A stretch of 64,000 nucleotides of DNA from G016234445 sp964438865 (GTDB taxonomy: Bacteria; Chloroflexota; Dehalococcoidia; Tepidiformales; Tepidiformaceae). The position numbers were made by a program, and so were the translations under genes. The stretch lies in the NCBI GenBank assembly GCA_964438865.1, contig CAYTMI010000015.1:1-64000 (forward strand). The letters run 5' to 3'. This document shows positions 51,518 to 60,277 of the stretch, piece after piece. Every line of letters begins with the position of its first letter. The first letter of the stretch is position 1. The notes beneath the pieces were generated by a model, which was not told where the DNA came from, did not search any database, and saw nothing but the letters and a program-made list of their open reading frames with translations.

Positions 51518-52306
51518 TCAGTCCGCCGTCGCCGCCGCCATCCCGGGCGCGGGCACCTGCAGCGCAGGCCGCTTCGCGGTGGAGAGTCGATAGCCCAGGT
51601 AAATGAGGATGATCCCGAGAAATTCCGTGACATAGAGCACCTCGGTGTAGCCCGCACGGGTAAAACTCCCGCCGATGCCGGGCAGGATCGCCCCGACGGC
51701 GATGAAGACGTTCGCGCGCACCCGTTCGGGCTGTTCCCCGGAGCGTTTGAACCACACCGCGGAATAGATGGCGCCGCCGATGAGGAAGATCGCGGCCCAG
51801 GTGTTGATGAACGGGCTGAAGGCGCGAATCCACGTCCACTCGATGACGCCTGCGGTCAGACGCTTGTCGCCGGCGGCGGAGCCATCGACCGGCGTAAGAA
51901 GCGCCAGCATGGCTGCAAAGACGACGACGCTGGCAACGGCGATCAGCATCCGGTGGGCAGTCTTGCGGGAGAAGAGCAGGTAGATCGTGCCCTGTGCCAG
52001 GGGTGCCCCTCCCAGCAGCGCGCCCGTGATGTACCAGGCCCGGAACACTGGCTCGTTCCAGCCGAAAAGCGCCGTCCATGCCTCGGTAAAGGTCCCGGCG
52101 CCGAAGGTGAGGATGCCGATCGACCACCAGAGCAGATGGGGCGTCCGCCGTGCCCGATAGCGGCGGAAGACGATCCAGGCGAAGGCCGTGGAGAGGATGG
52201 TGCTCAGGACGGGGATGTAGAGGACCGCATCGATGGTGGAACCACCCTCCTTCGCCGATGGGGCCCGGCGCCCGCCGGCCCGCGCGCGATCTCCCCCGGG
52301 GGCCAC
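51518..52306 (-). CDS. Seven-TM membrane protein, unknown function
   Basis: I see seven hydrophobic segments, from AVLYIPVLSTILSTAFAWIV to VLYVTEFLGIILIYLGYRL, with a basic loop FRRYRARRTPH after the first. No family is recognized. The only in-frame canonical start is GTG 52306, which would add 24 arginine/glycine-rich residues before the first helix. AAGGAGGG lies 11 bases before an ATC at 52234 that would begin just ahead of that helix. The true start is therefore doubtful. Confidence 0.7.
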   Translation of the reverse strand: MAPGGDRARAGGRRAPSAKEGGSTIDAVLYIPVLSTILSTAFAWIVFRRYRARRTPHLLWWSIGILTFGAGTFTEAWTALFGWNEPVFRAWYITGALLGGAPLAQGTIYLLFSRKTAHRMLIAVASVVVFAAMLALLTPVDGSAAGDKRLTAGVIEWTWIRAFSPFINTWAAIFLIGGAIYSAVWFKRSGEQPERVRANVFIAVGAILPGIGGSFTRAGYTEVLYVTEFLGIILIYLGYRLSTAKRPALQVPAPGMAAATAD

Positions 52307-52520
52307 GCGGTGGCGCGGGGACGATTCGCACTATAGGGCACCAAACCTTACCGCGGTACACGAGAATCAGCCAAATTGGCAGAATTGAATGGTTATCCCT
52401 GAGGAGCCGCAACTAGCGTCCCCGGATCGGGGGCTGCCCCCGGGAGGAATATTTCGTCCCGAGCGAAACTTTTTTCGCGATCCAGGGAATAGAGGGATGC
52501 TATACCGAGGTAGGGCGCTA

Positions 52521-52526
52521 TATAAT
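52521..52526 (+). promoter_or_regulatory. Consensus TATAAT -10 box upstream of the R2-like gene
   Basis: Perfect TATAAT about 190 bases before the ATG. The hexamer 17 bases upstream (TGCTAT) is not a clear -35. It is the best -10 match in this region. Confidence 0.45.
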
Positions 52527-52566
52527 TCCGATGACGTGACAGGGCTCGCGGGTCCGTCCGATGGGT

Positions 52567-52580
52567 ATGATCAGGATCAT
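52567..52580. promoter_or_regulatory. ATGATCAGGATCAT inverted repeat, candidate operator
   Basis: 6-bp arms with AG between them, 40 bases downstream of the TATAAT box and 135 bases before the R2-like ATG. A roadblock or regulator-binding position is conceivable. Confidence 0.3.
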
Positions 52581-52714
52581 GGCGCCTAACTGGGCCTTGT
52601 GTTCGGAACGGCCGTTCGGTCCCTTCACCCATCGGCGAGTGCCCTGGGCATCTGCCGGACGGTCCTCTGCGACGTTCCAATTCGGTCAACCATCCCATTG
52701 GAGGCTCCCAACCC

Positions 52715-53755
52715 ATGTCCACTGCTGCATCCACCACGCCCGGCCTCGACCTGTCGTGGCTGAATCTCGATGAAGACTGGGGAGCGCGCGCGACCCCCGG
52801 GCGCAAAGGGCTGACGCTGGAGGACCTGAACGTCCTGAGTTACGGGAAGGTGTCTGCGGAGGCACGGACGGCGACGATGGCGATGCGAGGGTCGAAGGCG
52901 GACCCGCGTTCGCCGCGGCACGCCCGCCAGTACCGGAGCAAGAGTGATGTGTGGAGCGAATCGGCGCGGCTGCTTTACGAAGAGGCGATGCAGCGGCAGT
53001 GGGCGTCGGCGGTGGACATTCCCTGGCACGAAGTGAAGGACATGCCGGACGACCTGGAGATGGCGATGTGTACGCTGTGCACGTTTCTGACGCAGGTCGA
53101 ATTCATCGCGGGAGACCTGCCGGGGCGGTTCATGGGGACAGTGCCGCCGGAGCAGTTCGAGGTGCAGTTGTTCCTGGGGACACAGGTGATGGACGAGGCG
53201 AGGCACGAAGACGTGTTCCGCAAGCGGGCGCTGGTGAACGGCGGGGGGCTGGTGGACGCTGGCTTTGGGGCCTCGCAGTTGCTGAGCGCGGACGACTTTA
53301 CGGAGATGACGGCGCGGCTGCACCTGATCGGGGAAGGGTTCGTGCAGACGATCTTCCGGATGGGGGAGCTTATCTCGACGAACGAAGCGGAGAAGCGGAT
53401 CTTCCGGTTGTCGGCGCAGGATGAGTCACGGCACCTGGCGTTCGGGGTGACGCACCTGAAGTACCTGATGGACGTGGAGCCGGAGCGGCGGGAGGAGCTG
53501 CATCACTATCTGGACGTGCAGGAAGGGGCGCTGGGGCAGTCGCAGGGAGCGGCGCTGACGGCGAACCCGACGACAGGAGAAGCGCTGGCGATTCTCGCTG
53601 CGGGTGGGATCGACAAGATCGACGAGGGCTTCGGGAAGCTGCTGCTGATGCGCAAGAAGCAGGTGAACGAGTACATGCACCGTCTCGAAGTGATCGGTCT
53701 GGCCGACCGCCGTGAGCGGATGGCCGAGTCGATGCGCGTCTTCCTGGAGGCCTAA
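52715..53755 (+). CDS. R2-like/ferritin-like diiron protein
   Basis: A 346-residue helical protein with a ribonucleotide-reductase-R2-like set of likely iron ligands: E129 (TQVEFIAGD), E161 and H164 (MDEARHEDVF), E207 (LIGEGFV), E237 and H240 (QDESRHLAFG). It may be an oxidase or oxygenase of the R2-like/AurF-like group rather than true R2, as no R1 gene is near. TTGGAGG lies before the ATG. Codon choice in the middle (about 52790-53680) is strongly G-ending (GCG, ACG, GGG, CGG), unlike the C-ending neighbours and unlike its own two ends. Confidence 0.85.
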   Translation: MSTAASTTPGLDLSWLNLDEDWGARATPGRKGLTLEDLNVLSYGKVSAEARTATMAMRGSKADPRSPRHARQYRSKSDVWSESARLLYEEAMQRQWASAVDIPWHEVKDMPDDLEMAMCTLCTFLTQVEFIAGDLPGRFMGTVPPEQFEVQLFLGTQVMDEARHEDVFRKRALVNGGGLVDAGFGASQLLSADDFTEMTARLHLIGEGFVQTIFRMGELISTNEAEKRIFRLSAQDESRHLAFGVTHLKYLMDVEPERREELHHYLDVQEGALGQSQGAALTANPTTGEALAILAAGGIDKIDEGFGKLLLMRKKQVNEYMHRLEVIGLADRRERMAESMRVFLEA

Positions 53756-53759
53756 ACCA

Positions 53760-53843
53760 ATGCAACTCACCGAAGGGACACGGATCCGGACCCTGCTGGC
53801 GCTGCGACTGAACGAAGAGCGAACGGTAAGTTTCTGTCGTTAG
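53760..53843 (+). CDS. Possible 27-residue peptide or gene remnant
   Basis: A short frame, MQLTEGTRIRTLLALRLNEE then RTVSFCR, begins 4 bases after the R2-like stop without a Shine-Dalgarno of its own. It could be a remnant of a longer gene or chance. No family is recognized. Confidence 0.2.
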   Translation: MQLTEGTRIRTLLALRLNEERTVSFCR

Positions 53844-53893
53844 TGGAGGCGAACCCGGGAGGCCCCCATCGCGTTCTGGAGCTCTTGCGTTGT

Positions 53894-54907
53894 CTACCGG
53901 TAGGCCGAAGGCGCCAGCTCCCGCATCGCCTGCATGATCAGCGCGCGTTTGCGCTGGGGGTCGGTCTCCGCCGTCGCCAGCGATAGGAATGCCGTGTCAA
54001 CGCCCGCATCCATGTAGCGAAGGATGTGCTGGCGGCGCTCCTCGGCCGTGCCCCGGATGATCAGATCATCGACCACGTTCGCAGGGATGGCCGCGACGGC
54101 GCCCCGCCGGTCACCTGCCTCCCAGGCATCCCACATCGGCTGGAGGGCGTCCCCCCGCCCGAGCCAACGATGGAATGCCGCGTACACAGGCACGTTCAGG
54201 TAGGCGTTGATGAGGCGCCGAACGGCGACGTCTGCCTCCGGACCGGGTGGGTCGATGCTGATCATCAGCCGGGCCGTGATCTCAATCTCGCTCGGATCGC
54301 GCCCGGCGGCGACAGCGGCCCCCCGCACGACCTTGACCGACTTCTTGACGTCTTCGGCCGAAAGCCAGTTGACAATGCAGCCGTCGCCGACTTCGCCCGC
54401 CACCCGGAGCATGCCTTCGCGGAGGGCGGCGACGTGGATCGGCACTTCGTATGAGGCCGGGCGCAAGAGCCGGAAGCCGTTGACGCTGAAGGTCTTGCCT
54501 TCGAAGACGACCCGCTCGCCCGCCAACGCCTTGCGGAGGAACAGCACCATTTCGCGAACGCGGGTGGCCGGCCGGTCGAAGGTCAGGTTGTTCCACTGTT
54601 CCACGATCGGCTGTGAGCCGGCCCCGATCCCAAGTTCGAAGCGGCCCGGGGCGATCTCGGCGATGCCTGCGGCCGACTGGGCGAGGGTCGCCGGGCCGCG
54701 CGTGTAGACGTTCGCGATCGCCGTGCCGACCCGCATGTTCGTCGAAAGCGCTACCACCGCGAGGGGCGAGAACGCATCGACGCCATCGACTTCGTAGGAC
54801 CACGCGTCGGTGTAGCCGAGCCGCTCGAGTTCCTGCGCCGCTTCGACGTGATCGAGGTTGGTAAACCCGTCGAAGGGGACCGAAAGCGCCCATCGCTTCT
54901 CAAACAT
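53894..54907 (-). CDS. LLM-class (F420-type) flavin-dependent oxidoreductase
   Basis: The 337-residue TIM-barrel protein has VPFDGFTNLDHVEAAQELER, LGYTDAWSYEVDGVDAFSPL, RVGTAIANVYTRGPATLAQS and RFELGIGAGSQPIVEQWNNL. These are typical of luciferase-like F420-dependent reductases. The cofactor may be F420 or FMN; the substrate is unknown. Its start overlaps the end of the kinase-like gene by 8 bases, so the two are co-translated. Confidence 0.9.
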   Translation of the reverse strand: MFEKRWALSVPFDGFTNLDHVEAAQELERLGYTDAWSYEVDGVDAFSPLAVVALSTNMRVGTAIANVYTRGPATLAQSAAGIAEIAPGRFELGIGAGSQPIVEQWNNLTFDRPATRVREMVLFLRKALAGERVVFEGKTFSVNGFRLLRPASYEVPIHVAALREGMLRVAGEVGDGCIVNWLSAEDVKKSVKVVRGAAVAAGRDPSEIEITARLMISIDPPGPEADVAVRRLINAYLNVPVYAAFHRWLGRGDALQPMWDAWEAGDRRGAVAAIPANVVDDLIIRGTAEERRQHILRYMDAGVDTAFLSLATAETDPQRKRALIMQAMRELAPSAYR

Positions 54908-55955
54908 CGTTGCCTCCCGTCGCGATGAGTTGCTCCGCCTGCGTGACCATCATCGGCACCCGCCATTCGAAATCAGCCGAGGCCGGGTTGGAGGCGGCCC
55001 CTTCGATGTAGTGCATGTACAACCCCTCAAGGATCACGATGAGCTTGTAGGCAGCGAGCACCCGGTAGAAGAGGAAGTCCCGGAGCGAGCGGCCGCTGAG
55101 CCGTTCGTAACGGGCCGCCATCTCGCCCAGCGGAAGGAAGCCGGGCTGCCGGGTGAGGCTGGTCATGCTGGCGGCGACGCGGGCTTCATAGCCGGGCGGG
55201 ATCGGCGCGGGCGCCCAGCTGTGCATCAGGTAGCTCAGGTCGGCCAGGGGGTCGCCGATCGTCGCCATCTCCCAGTCGAAGATAGCGATCAAACGGGGTT
55301 TGTCTTTGGCGAACATGACGTTGTCGAGCTTGTAGTCGCCGTGGACCACGGTGTGGGGCACTTCCGCGGGGATGCGCTCCGTCAGCCATGCGGTGATCGC
55401 GTCGAGGCCGGGGAGTTCCCGCGTACGGGGGCGCGTGAGTTCCCACTGCTTGCTCCAGCGCTCTACCTGGCGCGGGATGTAGCCGGAGTCGCGGCCGCTG
55501 ATGCCGGCGGCGCGCCAGTCCGCGGCGTGAAGTTCAACGAGGGCGTCGATGATGTCTTCGCTGATCCGGCGCCGGCCGTCCGGCGTGTCGTACGCCGCCG
55601 GGATTTCAGTGCGGATGACGACCCCTTCGGAGCGCTCCATCAGGTAGAACGGTGCGCCGATCACGGACACGTCTTCGCAGGCGACAACTGGCCGGGGGAC
55701 TCGCGCCCGCCCGTAGAGCCCCGCCAGGAAGCGGTGCTCGCGGAGGACGTCGTGGGCGGTAGGCAGAAGCGGTCCGGCTGGCGGGCGGCGCATCACCCAA
55801 CGGTCCGCCCCGCGGCTGATGTAAAAGGTTTCGTTGGAGAACCCGGCGACGTGCTTCTCGACCACAATGGGTCCGGGTGTGCCGGGCACGTGGTCGTTAA
55901 TGAAGCGTTCGAGTGCGGGCAGGTTGATAAGGTGTTCGAGCGTGGGCTCGGTCAC
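54900..55955 (-). CDS. Aminoglycoside-phosphotransferase/ACAD10-like kinase
   Basis: A 351-residue APH-fold protein. The nucleotide region has HVAGFSNETFYISRGADRWV. The catalytic loop is VVHGDYKLDNVMF (aspartate and asparagine, about residues 208-220), and the metal site is IFDWEMATIGDPLADLSYLM. This subgroup often accompanies acyl-CoA dehydrogenases and is thought to phosphorylate hydroxyacyl substrates; here its partner is an LLM oxidoreductase. GAGGAGCC precedes ATG 55955. Confidence 0.88.
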   Translation of the reverse strand: MTEPTLEHLINLPALERFINDHVPGTPGPIVVEKHVAGFSNETFYISRGADRWVMRRPPAGPLLPTAHDVLREHRFLAGLYGRARVPRPVVACEDVSVIGAPFYLMERSEGVVIRTEIPAAYDTPDGRRRISEDIIDALVELHAADWRAAGISGRDSGYIPRQVERWSKQWELTRPRTRELPGLDAITAWLTERIPAEVPHTVVHGDYKLDNVMFAKDKPRLIAIFDWEMATIGDPLADLSYLMHSWAPAPIPPGYEARVAASMTSLTRQPGFLPLGEMAARYERLSGRSLRDFLFYRVLAAYKLIVILEGLYMHYIEGAASNPASADFEWRVPMMVTQAEQLIATGGNDV

Positions 55956-56034
55956 GGCGGCTCCTCACAGGTTGGTGGGCACTGAGGAGTCTGAAGGCGG
56001 CCCCTGCGGCGAGTCAACCGGGGGGGGGGCCGCC

Positions 56035-56649
56035 TCAGTTCGCGCATTCGGAACTCCCGGCCGGAGGGGCTGCCGGTTCGGTCGCTTCAGGGGCCACCAG
56101 CTCGACGCCGGGGAAGCAGTGAGCCAGGTTCGCCCGCGAGCGTATGTCCCGGGCCCCGAACGCCGGGCTTCCGAACGCCTCCGTGGTCATGATCGTCGCG
56201 TCCTCGCCGTTGTCCGAATAGTAGCGTTTGCGGAGGCCAACTTCGTGGAAGCCGAACGCCCGGTAGAGGGCGCGCGCCCCGGTGTTCGAAACCCTGCACT
56301 CGAGGGTCGCCGAGGTCATCCCCAGGGCGCGCGCGAGGTCGAGAAGTCCCTGCACCAGGAGCCGCCCGTACCCGTGGCGGCGCATCCCGGGCAGCACCGC
56401 CACCGTGACCACGTGGGCCTCGTCGAGCATCAGCCAGATGCCGCCGAAGCCCCGGATCTCGCCTCGGCCCACGTCTTCGATGACGATGTAGCGCGCCGCC
56501 CCGTTGTCCACGAGTTCGCGTTCGAAGGCGGTGGCTGGCCAGCCGGTGTCGAAACAGGCGCGTTCGACGGCGGACACCGCCCCAATATCGGCGGGTTCCA
56601 TCATCCTCAGGCGCAAGCGGGCCACCGGGCTGCCGTTCTCTCCATCCAC
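56035..56649 (-). CDS. rimI: Ribosomal-protein-alanine N-acetyltransferase RimI-like
   Basis: The 204-residue GNAT has RMMEPADIGAVSAVERACFD, AHVVTVAVLPGMRRHGYGRL (motif A with RRHGYGRL), LECRVSNTGARALYRAFGFH and KRYYSDNGEDATIMT, the RimI end. A 45-residue Ala/Pro-rich tail follows. RimI acetylates the N-terminus of S18 or serves alongside the t6A genes; none of those genes lies next to it here. Confidence 0.88.
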   Translation of the reverse strand: MDGENGSPVARLRLRMMEPADIGAVSAVERACFDTGWPATAFERELVDNGAARYIVIEDVGRGEIRGFGGIWLMLDEAHVVTVAVLPGMRRHGYGRLLVQGLLDLARALGMTSATLECRVSNTGARALYRAFGFHEVGLRKRYYSDNGEDATIMTTEAFGSPAFGARDIRSRANLAHCFPGVELVAPEATEPAAPPAGSSECAN

Positions 56650-56788
56650 CGTTCGATCCTATCCCAGCTGCGGCCGCCGGCAACTCCGCACTCCACGATT
56701 GTCCTGCAATGGGCGCCCCAGACCCTTCCGCCGGGAGGCTCGCAGAAGGCTGACAGTCAGTGGGTTCTCCCGTTCGCGTTGGGTGCGC

Positions 56789-56794
56789 TAGCAT
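56789..56794 (+). promoter_or_regulatory. TAGCAT box 6 nt before ATG 56801 (leaderless-type)
   Basis: TAGCAT followed by CCCCGC and ATG of the DUF4838-like gene; there is no Shine-Dalgarno. Confidence 0.4.
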
Positions 56795-56800
56795 CCCCGC

Positions 56801-58678
56801 ATGGATGGACTGACGGCGGCGAAGCTCCGGGATTGGCGAATCGAACTTCGCGGGCAGGGGCCTGAGTTCGACCACTCCGTGGCGGAACTGCGCGCCCACC
56901 TCGGGGCGGATGGCGAAGGCCTTGCGGGAGCAGGCACGATCGCGCTCGATGCCGGGAGCGGGGATGTCGACGGCTTCAGGGTGACCGTCTCGGCCGGGCA
57001 GATCCGGCTGCGAGGCGACAATCCCCGGGGGCTGGTGAACGCTGTCGCCTGGACGCTGGAGCAACTCGGCTTCGGCTGGGTTGAACCGGGCGAGGCCGGG
57101 CGCGTGGCCCGGGAAGGGCTGGCCCTGCGCCCCGGCGAACATCGGGAGCAGCCGCAATTTCCCAGGCGCACGCTCATCCTCGGGCAGGACGCGCTCCACG
57201 ACGAGTGGCGCGATTGGCTCGAATGGGCGAGCCGGAACCGGCTGAACGACATCTTCTTCCACGACACGCCTCCGAGCCGCCCGGGGAGGGCGGCGCCGCG
57301 CCCGGCGACGGCCGGGGAACTCGCAGCGGACGGCGGCGGCTGGCTGTTCGAGCGCTGGCGGACCGACGGCCCGGCAATCGTCGCGATGGCCCGCGACCGC
57401 GGGATGACGATCCAGTTCGGGGGGCACCATTTGCCGGGGCTGGTCCCGAGGGGTCATTTCGAAGCCCACCCTGAATGGTTCCCGCTTCGCGGCGGCCGGC
57501 GCGATCCCCGGTACAACCTCTGCGTGTCATCGGATGGGGCCCTCGACTGCCTGCGAACCGGCGCCAGGGAGTTCGTGGCCGCCTACCCGGGGGCAGACGT
57601 GTACCACTTCTGGGCCGACGACATCCGCGGCGGCGGCTGGTGCGAATGCCCCGGTTGCGCCCACCTGCCGCCATCGGACCAGGCGCTCATCGCCACGAAC
57701 GTGGTCGCGGGGGCGCTGGCCGGCACCGGCGTCCGTGTCGCGCACCTTGCCTATCGCGACACCGTGCCCCCGCCGGCGTCCGTCCGCCCGGCTCAGGGTG
57801 TGCTCCTTCTCTGGGCGCCACGGGAACGCTGCTACGCCCACGGCATCGCCGACCCCGGCTGCGCGAAGAATCGGGAGGAGTACTGGAAGCCGTTCACGGG
57901 GCTGATGGAGGCGTTCGGCACGGACAAGGGGAGCATCCAGGCTTTTGAGTACTACAGCGACGCCGTCCTCTTCAAGGGCATCGGGCCCACCCACCTGGAG
58001 GTGCTGCGCGCTGACGCCCGTGCCTACGCGGCCGCCGGGGTTTCGAACCTCCAGGACCTGATGGTTGGCGACCGGCCGTGGGTGGGGGCGCCATGGCATG
58101 CGTGGTGGGTCGCTCGCTGCGCCTGGGACGCCGGCGCCGACCCGGCTAAGGCGCTGGACCAGTACTGCGCGCTCGCCTTCCCCGAAGCAGCGGCCGAGTA
58201 CGCCGCTGTCTACCGGCGGGCGGAGGCGGCGTATCTGAAGCTGCTCGATCTCCACGACCTGGAGATGACCGCCCGCCACGACGTCCTCGACTTTTCCGGC
58301 CAGCCGCGCGGGACGCTCCGGCAGAAGGCCCGAGAAGCGCTCGAAGCCGCCGAGGAACTGGACGCGTGTGCCTATGAGACCCTGCGGCTCTCCTCAACCA
58401 CGTGGGAGACGCACAGCCGGCCCCTGCGAGAGGCCGCGCAGGCCACGTTTGTGGCGGCGATCGCCGGGCACCTGGCGGCACGCACCGCAGCCTGGGATGC
58501 CGCTCTCGATGGCGCCGCCGCCCGGGCGCGGGGCCTGCTCGAAACCGCGCGGGAGCGGCTGGCCGCCGTGGAGGCATGGGACGCGGAGTGGAACACGCCG
58601 GCCTACGCCGTCATCACCGTCGGGATGCGCCGGGCGATGCACTACCACACCCGCCGGGTCGAAGCGCTCCTCGGCTAA
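56801..58678 (+). CDS. DUF4838 / alpha-glucuronidase-like glycosidase-fold protein
   Basis: A 625-residue protein. The N-terminal region has DNPRGLVNAVAWTLEQLGFG, like the alpha-beta domain before the barrel in GH20/GH67-type enzymes. A TIM-barrel-like part follows with WLEWASRNRLNDIFFHDTPP, MTIQFGGHHLPGLVPRGHFE, VYHFWADDIRGGGWCECPGC (paired acids and C-x4-C-x2-C) and LLLWAPRERCYAHGIADPGC. The C-terminal 170 residues are helical. Carbohydrate or glycan processing is likely, but catalytic residues are not certain. No signal peptide is seen. It overlaps convergent pepA by 4 bases. Confidence 0.7.
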   Translation: MDGLTAAKLRDWRIELRGQGPEFDHSVAELRAHLGADGEGLAGAGTIALDAGSGDVDGFRVTVSAGQIRLRGDNPRGLVNAVAWTLEQLGFGWVEPGEAGRVAREGLALRPGEHREQPQFPRRTLILGQDALHDEWRDWLEWASRNRLNDIFFHDTPPSRPGRAAPRPATAGELAADGGGWLFERWRTDGPAIVAMARDRGMTIQFGGHHLPGLVPRGHFEAHPEWFPLRGGRRDPRYNLCVSSDGALDCLRTGAREFVAAYPGADVYHFWADDIRGGGWCECPGCAHLPPSDQALIATNVVAGALAGTGVRVAHLAYRDTVPPPASVRPAQGVLLLWAPRERCYAHGIADPGCAKNREEYWKPFTGLMEAFGTDKGSIQAFEYYSDAVLFKGIGPTHLEVLRADARAYAAAGVSNLQDLMVGDRPWVGAPWHAWWVARCAWDAGADPAKALDQYCALAFPEAAAEYAAVYRRAEAAYLKLLDLHDLEMTARHDVLDFSGQPRGTLRQKAREALEAAEELDACAYETLRLSSTTWETHSRPLREAAQATFVAAIAGHLAARTAAWDAALDGAAARARGLLETARERLAAVEAWDAEWNTPAYAVITVGMRRAMHYHTRRVEALLG

Positions 58679-60183
58679 TCGGCCATCCCGACGGCAAGGT
58701 TGATCAGCGTGCGTACGCTGTAGCCGGTCGCACCCTTCGTTACCCAGCCCCGTTCCCGGTCGGACATGTCTACGCCGGCGATGTCGAGGTGCACCCAGGG
58801 CGTGTCTGCGGCGAAGCGTTCGATGAACTTCGCCCCGACGATGGCCCCGGCACCCCGCGAGCCGGTGTTCTTGATGTCGGCGACGTCGCTCTTGATCAGT
58901 TCGTCGTAGTCCTTCCACATGGGGAGGCGCCAGGTCTTTTCGCCCGCGGCCTTGGCCGCGGCCTCCACTCTTGTGGCGAGCGCGTCGTTGTTGGTCAGCA
59001 CGGCGTAGCAGACGTCTCCCAGGGCGGTGGTGACGGCGCCGGTGAGGGTGGCGACGTCGACGATGTGCTTTGCCCCCAGTTCTTTCGCGTAGCAGACCGC
59101 GTCGGCGAGGACGAGGCGGCCTTCGGCGTCGGTGTTCAGGATCTCGATGGTCATGCCGTTCATCGCGGTCACGACATCGCCCGGCTTGGAAGCGTTGCCT
59201 CCCGGCATGTTCTCCGTGCAGGGGGCGATGGCGACGATGTTCGCGGCGGGTTTGAGCGCGGCGATCGCCCGCATCGCGGCGATGACGGAGGCCGCGCCGG
59301 TCATGTCTGCCTTCATCGCTTCCATGTTCGCCGCCGGCTTGATGCTGATGCCGCCGGTGTCGAAGGTAATCCCCTTGCCGACCAGAGCGAGGTCGTAGCC
59401 GTCGCCGCCGCGGCCGCGGTAACTGATGGAGATGAGCTTGGGCGGCTGGGCGCTGCCCTTCGCCACCGAGAGCAGCGAGCCCATGCCCTTGCGCTCCATG
59501 TCCGCCTGTTCGAGCACCTGGCATTCGAGCCCCGCGGCTGCGGCGAGTTCGCGGGCGGCGTTCGCCATGCCGGTGGGGGTGAGGTGGTTCGAAGGCTCGT
59601 TGCAGAGGTCACGGGCGAAGTTGGTGGCCTCGGCCAGGAGCACGCCGCGGCTGACCGCAGCCGTCATCGCCGGGAGTTTCGCCGCCTCGTGTTCGATGAT
59701 CGTGACGGTCTCGATGGCGCCGTTGTCGTCGTCGGTCGTGCCTTTGCCCTTGCGCCGGGTGAAGCGGTAGGCCCCGAGGAGTGTCCCTTCGGCGATGGCC
59801 TGGGCGCAGGCGGCGGGGTCGAGGCCGCCGATGCCCGCCCCGTGAGCGATGGTCGCAACCGCCTTGATCCCCGGCTTGCGGACCTGGCGGACGAAGTTGG
59901 CGGCAAGGTTGCGGACGGCATCGATGTCGAACTCTTCGGACTTGCCCAGCCCGGCGACGAGCACTCGCGGAGCGGCGATTTTCCCGAGCGTGTGGATGAG
60001 CGTGAACTCGCCGACCTTGCCGCGGATGTCGCCCTGGGCGATCAGCTGGGAGATCGCACCCCCGAGGGCGCGGTCCACCGCCCCGGTACCGCCGCCCGGG
60101 CTGGTCACCCCCTGGAAGAGGTTGACGATGAGCACGTCTGCGGTGCTATGCGCGATATCCCCGGCCTGAATGCGAACGTCCAA
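58675..60183 (-). CDS. pepA: Leucyl aminopeptidase, M17 family
   Basis: The 502-residue enzyme shows the M17 metal and catalytic segments: LALVGKGITFDTGGISIKPA (lysine and aspartate), MTGAASVIAAMRAIAALKPA, the signature NTDAEGRLVLADAVCYAKEL, and the bicarbonate-site arginine in the same motif. The N-terminal domain is the usual variable macro-like fold. It releases N-terminal residues from peptides. It starts at TTG 60183 after GGGGGGC. Confidence 0.96.
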   Translation of the reverse strand: MDVRIQAGDIAHSTADVLIVNLFQGVTSPGGGTGAVDRALGGAISQLIAQGDIRGKVGEFTLIHTLGKIAAPRVLVAGLGKSEEFDIDAVRNLAANFVRQVRKPGIKAVATIAHGAGIGGLDPAACAQAIAEGTLLGAYRFTRRKGKGTTDDDNGAIETVTIIEHEAAKLPAMTAAVSRGVLLAEATNFARDLCNEPSNHLTPTGMANAARELAAAAGLECQVLEQADMERKGMGSLLSVAKGSAQPPKLISISYRGRGGDGYDLALVGKGITFDTGGISIKPAANMEAMKADMTGAASVIAAMRAIAALKPAANIVAIAPCTENMPGGNASKPGDVVTAMNGMTIEILNTDAEGRLVLADAVCYAKELGAKHIVDVATLTGAVTTALGDVCYAVLTNNDALATRVEAAAKAAGEKTWRLPMWKDYDELIKSDVADIKNTGSRGAGAIVGAKFIERFAADTPWVHLDIAGVDMSDRERGWVTKGATGYSVRTLINLAVGMAD

Positions 60184-60277
60184 AGATGCCCCCCGGCTGC
60201 CGCCGTCCCAATTTGCTTGCTAACGAGAAAGTGTAGGCGGCGGCTGGCGCGGGGGGCAAAGCGGCGCCCGGGCGGCC

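Larger units (their letters stand above)
52307..52714. other. 408-bp intergenic region before the R2-like gene
   Basis: No reading frame of merit. It is AT-richer than the surroundings near 52460-52530. It contains short stems (GGGGG CTG CCCCC near 52433-52443; GCGAAA with TTTCGC near 52473-52488), a TATAAT at 52521-52526 inside TATATAAT, and ATGATCAGGATCAT at 52567-52580. No known riboswitch fold was recognized. Confidence 0.5.
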
